From NCBI GenBank assembly GCA_019261985.1, contig JAFAQY010000077.1, forward strand, positions 1 through 43,264: 43,264 nt of DNA. The letters run 5' to 3'. Of this stretch, positions 40,463 through 43,264 are shown piece after piece. Position numbers and translations under genes: made by a program. The notes beneath the pieces were generated by a model that had not been told where the DNA came from, ran no database searches, and worked only from the letters and a program-made list of their open reading frames with translations. Origin of the DNA: Bryobacterales bacterium (GTDB lineage: Bacteria; Acidobacteriota; Terriglobia; Bryobacterales; Bryobacteraceae). The number at the start of each line of letters is the position of its first letter. Within the stretch, counting starts at the first letter, position 1.

Positions 40463-41269
40463 ATGGAAGTAGGACTCTTTCCCAACCCGTACCGGCCCGG
40501 AATTGGCCTGCGGCCGCGCCGCGAGGCCCAGCGCCCGCTCCTGCCGCAGCACGCCCGCCACTGTCCCGTGCTCGAAGCCGGAAGCACGGTAGGCTTTCTG
40601 GTCCATCCTCCGCTCGCTGAAAAAGAGACCTTTCAAATCGGGTACGAGGGCGAGGGCCGATATCAGTTCATCTACTCGGTGAACGCCAAAGGGAACAAGT
40701 GGGACCCGGTTTTTACCGTGACGTATATGCTGCCGGTGGGCGGGATCGGCGCCACCAAAAGAGAAATCAAGGTGCACATCCAGGACACGCCGCAAACCCG
40801 TGAGATCGCACATTTGATGCCCGGTATGTTCATCGCCCAGGATGACTTGGGCACCCCGGCAGGCGCCGTAACTCTGCGCGGAGCTTGGAACTTCCAGACT
40901 CCGCAGGGCTGGGACACGGTCTACACTCCGATCTTCAACATGATCGAGCGGCCCCTCGCCCCCATGCTAGTAATCCGCGTCGAGACCGATTGGTACGTTC
41001 ACGATTCCGAGTTCCGCTACGTCCTCCAGCCGGGCGAAACGATTTCCGCGTCACACAGCATGCCCATCGGGCAGGTAATCTTCATGCCGCGCGAAGAAAT
41101 CACCTTTCGCGACGGCACGCCAGAGGAGATCGCCGCCCGCCACCAAGCCAGCCAGGCGTTCTACGACGAAAAGGCGAGGACCAAAGTAAAGACGTCGTAC
41201 GGAGTGGAATACAGCCCGCACTATCAGCGCACCAGCCGCCAGATGAAAGCGCCTGCCGAACCGGAGTAA
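40463..41269 (+). CDS. Hypothetical protein
   Basis: A 268-residue protein not recognised as any named family. There is no signal peptide or membrane segment. Sequence blocks such as 'MEVGLFPNPYRPGIGLRPRR', 'GRYQFIYSVNAKGNKWDPVF', 'FRYVLQPGETISASHSMPIGQ' and 'FMPREEITFRDGTPEEI' suggest a beta-rich fold. It looks real by length, codon use and lack of a competing frame. GTG 40460 and ATG 40463 are both possible starts; no Shine-Dalgarno site is visible. A 118-bp direct repeat begins one base past its stop codon. Confidence 0.65.
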   Translation: MEVGLFPNPYRPGIGLRPRREAQRPLLPQHARHCPVLEAGSTVGFLVHPPLAEKETFQIGYEGEGRYQFIYSVNAKGNKWDPVFTVTYMLPVGGIGATKREIKVHIQDTPQTREIAHLMPGMFIAQDDLGTPAGAVTLRGAWNFQTPQGWDTVYTPIFNMIERPLAPMLVIRVETDWYVHDSEFRYVLQPGETISASHSMPIGQVIFMPREEITFRDGTPEEIAARHQASQAFYDEKARTKVKTSYGVEYSPHYQRTSRQMKAPAEPE

Positions 41270-41387
41270 GTGGGGCAGGATGCCATCCTGCGCGCGGTTG
41301 CTAACCGCGCTGGCCGCCTGGTACCCATTGCAGAAGTTGCCGCACAACCCGCAGTGGGGCAGGCTTGAGCCTGCGGCGGGCTTCAGC
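41270..41387. repeat. 118-bp perfect direct repeat, left copy
   Basis: Composite of a type B twin hairpin (GCAGGAT-GCC-ATCCTGC and GCGCGGTT-GCT-AACCGCGC), a spacer of about 40 bases, and a type A twin hairpin. Every base matches the right copy at 41853-41970; the flanking bases differ. The type A second arm continues to 41392. Confidence 0.92.
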
Positions 41388-41410
41388 CCGCCTGAGTTCT
41401 GCAAGAAGCA

Positions 41411-41731
41411 CTACCCAAAATCTGGACGGCAAGGGTGGTCCACAACAATCAGTCGACCGTCCGTCACCGCGCGGACGGAGTGGCGGCTATTCGGCGGCAC
41501 AATGGCAACCACGCCTGACTTTACGATCTGGGACCTTCCCTCGATAGTCACTTCCAGTTCACCCTCAATCACTTCGTAAACCTCTTCTTCGGGATGGAAG
41601 TGCTCGTGAATTGACGAACCGGCCACAAACTCATAATGCGCGAACGTCATGCTCGCCGAGTGAAAATAGCGCCCCTTCCACCCCGGCAGTCGTTCAACAA
41701 CCTTAAGACCAGTCGTATCCACAAATGGCAT
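41411..41731 (-). CDS. Small cupin-domain protein
   Basis: A 106-residue single-domain cupin. Motif 1 is 'GSSIHEHFHPEEEVYEVIEGE' (two His, Glu and the later 'PPNSRHSVRA' His form the metal site), so it is probably a metal-dependent enzyme or sensor. The substrate is unknown. ATG at 41731 has GAGAGGA 6 bases upstream; a longer frame lacks such a site. The gene lies between two perfect 118-bp repeats. Confidence 0.85.
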   Translation of the reverse strand: MPFVDTTGLKVVERLPGWKGRYFHSASMTFAHYEFVAGSSIHEHFHPEEEVYEVIEGELEVTIEGRSQIVKSGVVAIVPPNSRHSVRAVTDGRLIVVDHPCRPDFG

Positions 41732-42075
41732 AGGGAATCCTCTCTTCAGCGGCATCGCGCGGATTAGAGATTGCACCGCGCGTACATTCTAGCTCGCATG
41801 GCTCGATATTGTGCAGCCAAGCGCTAGCGACTTTTCGGCAGCTCGCCACTCGGTGGGGCAGGATGCCATCCTGCGCGCGGTTGCTAACCGCGCTGGCCGC
41901 CTGGTACCCATTGCAGAAGTTGCCGCACAACCCGCAGTGGGGCAGGCTTGAGCCTGCGGCGGGCTTCAGCGCGCCGGAGCGGTTACGTGTACCGCAATGC
42001 CGCCCGCTGTGGTGCAGGTCCCCTCGGCGCCTCCTCCGGTCGTCGGCGACCTTCGGGCTATGCCAAACTCACTCC
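41732..42075. other. Gene-free stretch containing the right 118-bp repeat
   Basis: 344 bases without a supported gene. Positions 41853-41970 are the right copy of the 118-bp repeat; the remainder is the upstream DNA of the cupin gene and of the kinase pseudogene. Confidence 0.6.
41853..41970. repeat. 118-bp perfect direct repeat, right copy
   Basis: Identical to 41270-41387, offset 583 bases, same orientation. Its type A part diverges at the first base after 41970 (GCGCC replaces CCGCC). Confidence 0.92.
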
Positions 42076-42597
42076 GTGAGCGTCATCTTTCTCTCGGGCC
42101 CCATCGGAGCGGGCAAGACGTCAGTGGCGAAGGCGTTGTTGCCATTACTTCCCGCCCCTCTCTGCTACATCGAGGGCGACACATTCTGGTCGTTCATCAC
42201 AATGGTCGTTCATCACAAAAGGAGCAGACTGCGGATTACAGGATAACTTTCCGGTGCTGGTGCGGTCGATGACCGCGGCGGCAATTCCATTCGCGCGCTC
42301 CGGCTTTCGCGTCCTCATCGATTTTCCATACCACCTACGTACGTCGACACGGCCCGCAAGATCCTCAAGGAAGTGCCGTTCGATTTTGTCCTGTTGCGCC
42401 CGAGCTTGCAGGTTTGCATAGAACGAGCAGCCTCGCGAAAGGAGGGCGCGATTACCGACAATGCAATGTTGAAGAATTTTTACGCGCACTTCGAAGAGGG
42501 GACGGTCGAGCCGATTTGCGATGACAACGCTGACCCCGCCTCCCTGGCCCGGCAAGTCGCCGATGGCCTGACGAATGGGCGGTTTCGAATCCCCTGA
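42076..42597 (+). pseudogene. P-loop kinase / phosphotransferase-like gene broken by two frameshifts
   Basis: The first frame gives VSVIFLSGPIGAGKTSVAKA, with a Walker A motif, then 'LCYIEGDTFWSFI', and stops early. A 16-base tandem duplication (42187-42202 and 42203-42218) shifts the frame. Removing one copy restores 'TFWSFITKGADCGLQDNF', then PVLVRSMTAAAIPFARSG. A second shift lies in the T-run at 42322-42325: adding one T gives 'DFSIPPTYVDTARKIL'. The last frame then reads 'EVPFDFVLLRPSLQVCIERA' to FRIP-stop. The intact ancestor would be about 170 residues, like small P-loop kinases of the chloramphenicol-phosphotransferase type. The repaired frame was worked out by hand. Confidence 0.8.
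42187..42218 (+). repeat. 16-bp exact tandem duplication inside the kinase pseudogene
   Basis: TGGTCGTTCATCACAA occurs twice with no gap. Its length (16, not a multiple of 3) accounts for the first frameshift. Confidence 0.95.
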
Positions 42598-42724
42598 GTA
42601 TTTCGCCGGCGTCGCGCAGTCCCCTCCTCCATAACCCGCCAACTCGCCTACCTTCAAACACATCCCGTTCCATCCGCCATCTCTCCTCCTCCCCGTGCAG
42701 GAAAACGCAATTGAGGTATTCGAC

Positions 42725-43264
42725 ATGACCCCATCCGCCACGCGCGCCGCCATCAACCGGCAAAACGCCTCGCGCTCCACTGGCCCCGTGACTCCGGAAG
42801 GCAAACGCCGAGCCTGCCTCAACGCCCTTCGCCACGGACTCACCGGCCAAACCGTCGTCCTACCCGAAGAAGACCTCGCCGCGTATCAAAAACACTGCGC
42901 CCAATTCCACACCGAGCTAAATCCGCAAGGTCTGCTGGAAACCAAAGCCGTCCAGACCATCGCTGATACCTACTGGCGCCTCGACCGCATCCGCGCCATG
43001 GAAAACAACCTCTTCGCGCTAGGAGTTCAGGAGCATCCCGTGGCGCTCACCTCGGACCCCGTGATCCATTGCGCCCTAGCCCAGGCCAAATCCCTCGACA
43101 CCCGCGGCGACCTTCTAGTCAAGCTAAGCCTCTACGAGCAGCGGCTCAACCGTACCCTAGAGAAAACCAAAGCGGAACTCCGCCAGCTCCAACAGGACCG
43201 TGCCGCAACCCGGGAGCAGGCCCTCGAATCCGCGGCTCAAATCTGTAACCTGAAGGAAGCACTG
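42725..43264 (+). CDS. Acidobacterial conserved hypothetical protein (3' partial)
   Basis: An open frame of 180 codons running off the right edge. It begins 'MTPSATRAAINRQNASRSTG', then 'PVTPEGKRRACLNALRHGLTG', the N-terminus of a family present in many copies in acidobacterial genomes; its function is unknown. 'EEDLAAYQKHCAQFHTEL' and 'ADTYWRLDRIRAMENN' follow, then a Lys/Glu/Gln-rich stretch that should form a coiled coil. The Asn-rich N-terminal motif could bind nucleic acid, but that is a guess. GAGG sits about 10 bases before the ATG. Confidence 0.8.
   Translation, partial: MTPSATRAAINRQNASRSTGPVTPEGKRRACLNALRHGLTGQTVVLPEEDLAAYQKHCAQFHTELNPQGLLETKAVQTIADTYWRLDRIRAMENNLFALGVQEHPVALTSDPVIHCALAQAKSLDTRGDLLVKLSLYEQRLNRTLEKTKAELRQLQQDRAATREQALESAAQICNLKEAL

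Noticed and set aside
40241-40813. Minus-strand frame of 190 codons overlapping the orphan protein
   Set aside because: It overlaps the better-supported plus-strand gene and shows no recognisable domain or ribosome site.
41051-41930. Two minus-strand open frames sharing an identical N-terminal peptide
   Set aside because: They are translations of the two copies of the 118-bp repeat, with no ribosome site and no protein family.
5884-41975. Twin-hairpin repeats considered as a CRISPR array
   Set aside because: Copies are scattered singly over 36 kb with no regular spacers and no cas genes.
42580-42597. tRNA T-loop-like string GGTTTCGAATCCCC
   Set aside because: It lies at the end of the kinase pseudogene frame, and no acceptor, D or anticodon arms can be found around it.

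Overview
The window looks like a chromosomal segment of a soil acidobacterium of the Bryobacterales / 'Candidatus Solibacter' type. The evidence is the high GC content, a large Oar-like TonB-dependent transporter, an NHL-repeat protein ending in the C-terminal domain described from Solibacter, the acidobacterial 'STGP..PEGK' protein at the right edge, and many short twin-hairpin repeats between genes. No rRNA, tRNA, CRISPR array, transposase or phage module was seen.

Layout. 1-4.6 kb: the end of a DUF899 gene, a small ABM-fold monooxygenase, a Ser/Thr kinase with TolB-like and TPR domains followed by a decayed copy of its own N-terminus, and a methyltransferase. 4.6-10.0 kb: an alcohol-oxidation operon, xoxJ-xoxG-xoxF, encoding a PQQ dehydrogenase with the lanthanide Asp, then a secreted alpha/beta hydrolase and a secreted lactonase-like metallo-beta-lactamase. 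10-14.6 kb (minus): NHL protein, ChaN-like protein and arylamine N-acetyltransferase as one tight unit. 14.6-15.9 kb: tandem repeats, a 6S RNA candidate with its own promoter, and ymdB. 16-20.5 kb: O-antigen-ligase-like protein, haem-binding protein, B12-type radical SAM protein, a small orphan and an exported methyltransferase. 20.7-24.4 kb: the TonB-dependent receptor. 24.5-25.9 kb (minus): a DUF6152 pair behind a strong promoter. 26.1-29.9 kb: a PHP-like/esterase fusion and two metalloproteases. 29.9-34.5 kb: fabH, a methyltransferase, bifunctional rel and a DUF971 gene. 34.5-38 kb (minus): vapBC and pyrR-pyrB-pyrC. 38.1-39.9 kb (minus): an SLC13/RCK transporter. 40-43.3 kb: repeat-rich DNA with an orphan protein, a cupin gene bracketed by two perfect 118-bp direct repeats, a frameshifted P-loop kinase pseudogene, and the start of the acidobacterial family gene.

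How it fits together. The best-defined pathway is periplasmic alcohol oxidation (XoxF with its cytochrome XoxG and binding protein XoxJ). Housekeeping functions are stringent response (Rel), fatty-acid initiation (FabH), pyrimidine synthesis (PyrR/B/C) and 6S RNA control of RNA polymerase. The most unusual features are the covarying twin-hairpin repeats (two of them inside the xox cluster), the predicted lipoprotein anchor on XoxF, the 118-bp repeats around the cupin gene, and a pseudogene whose two inactivating mutations can be read directly.
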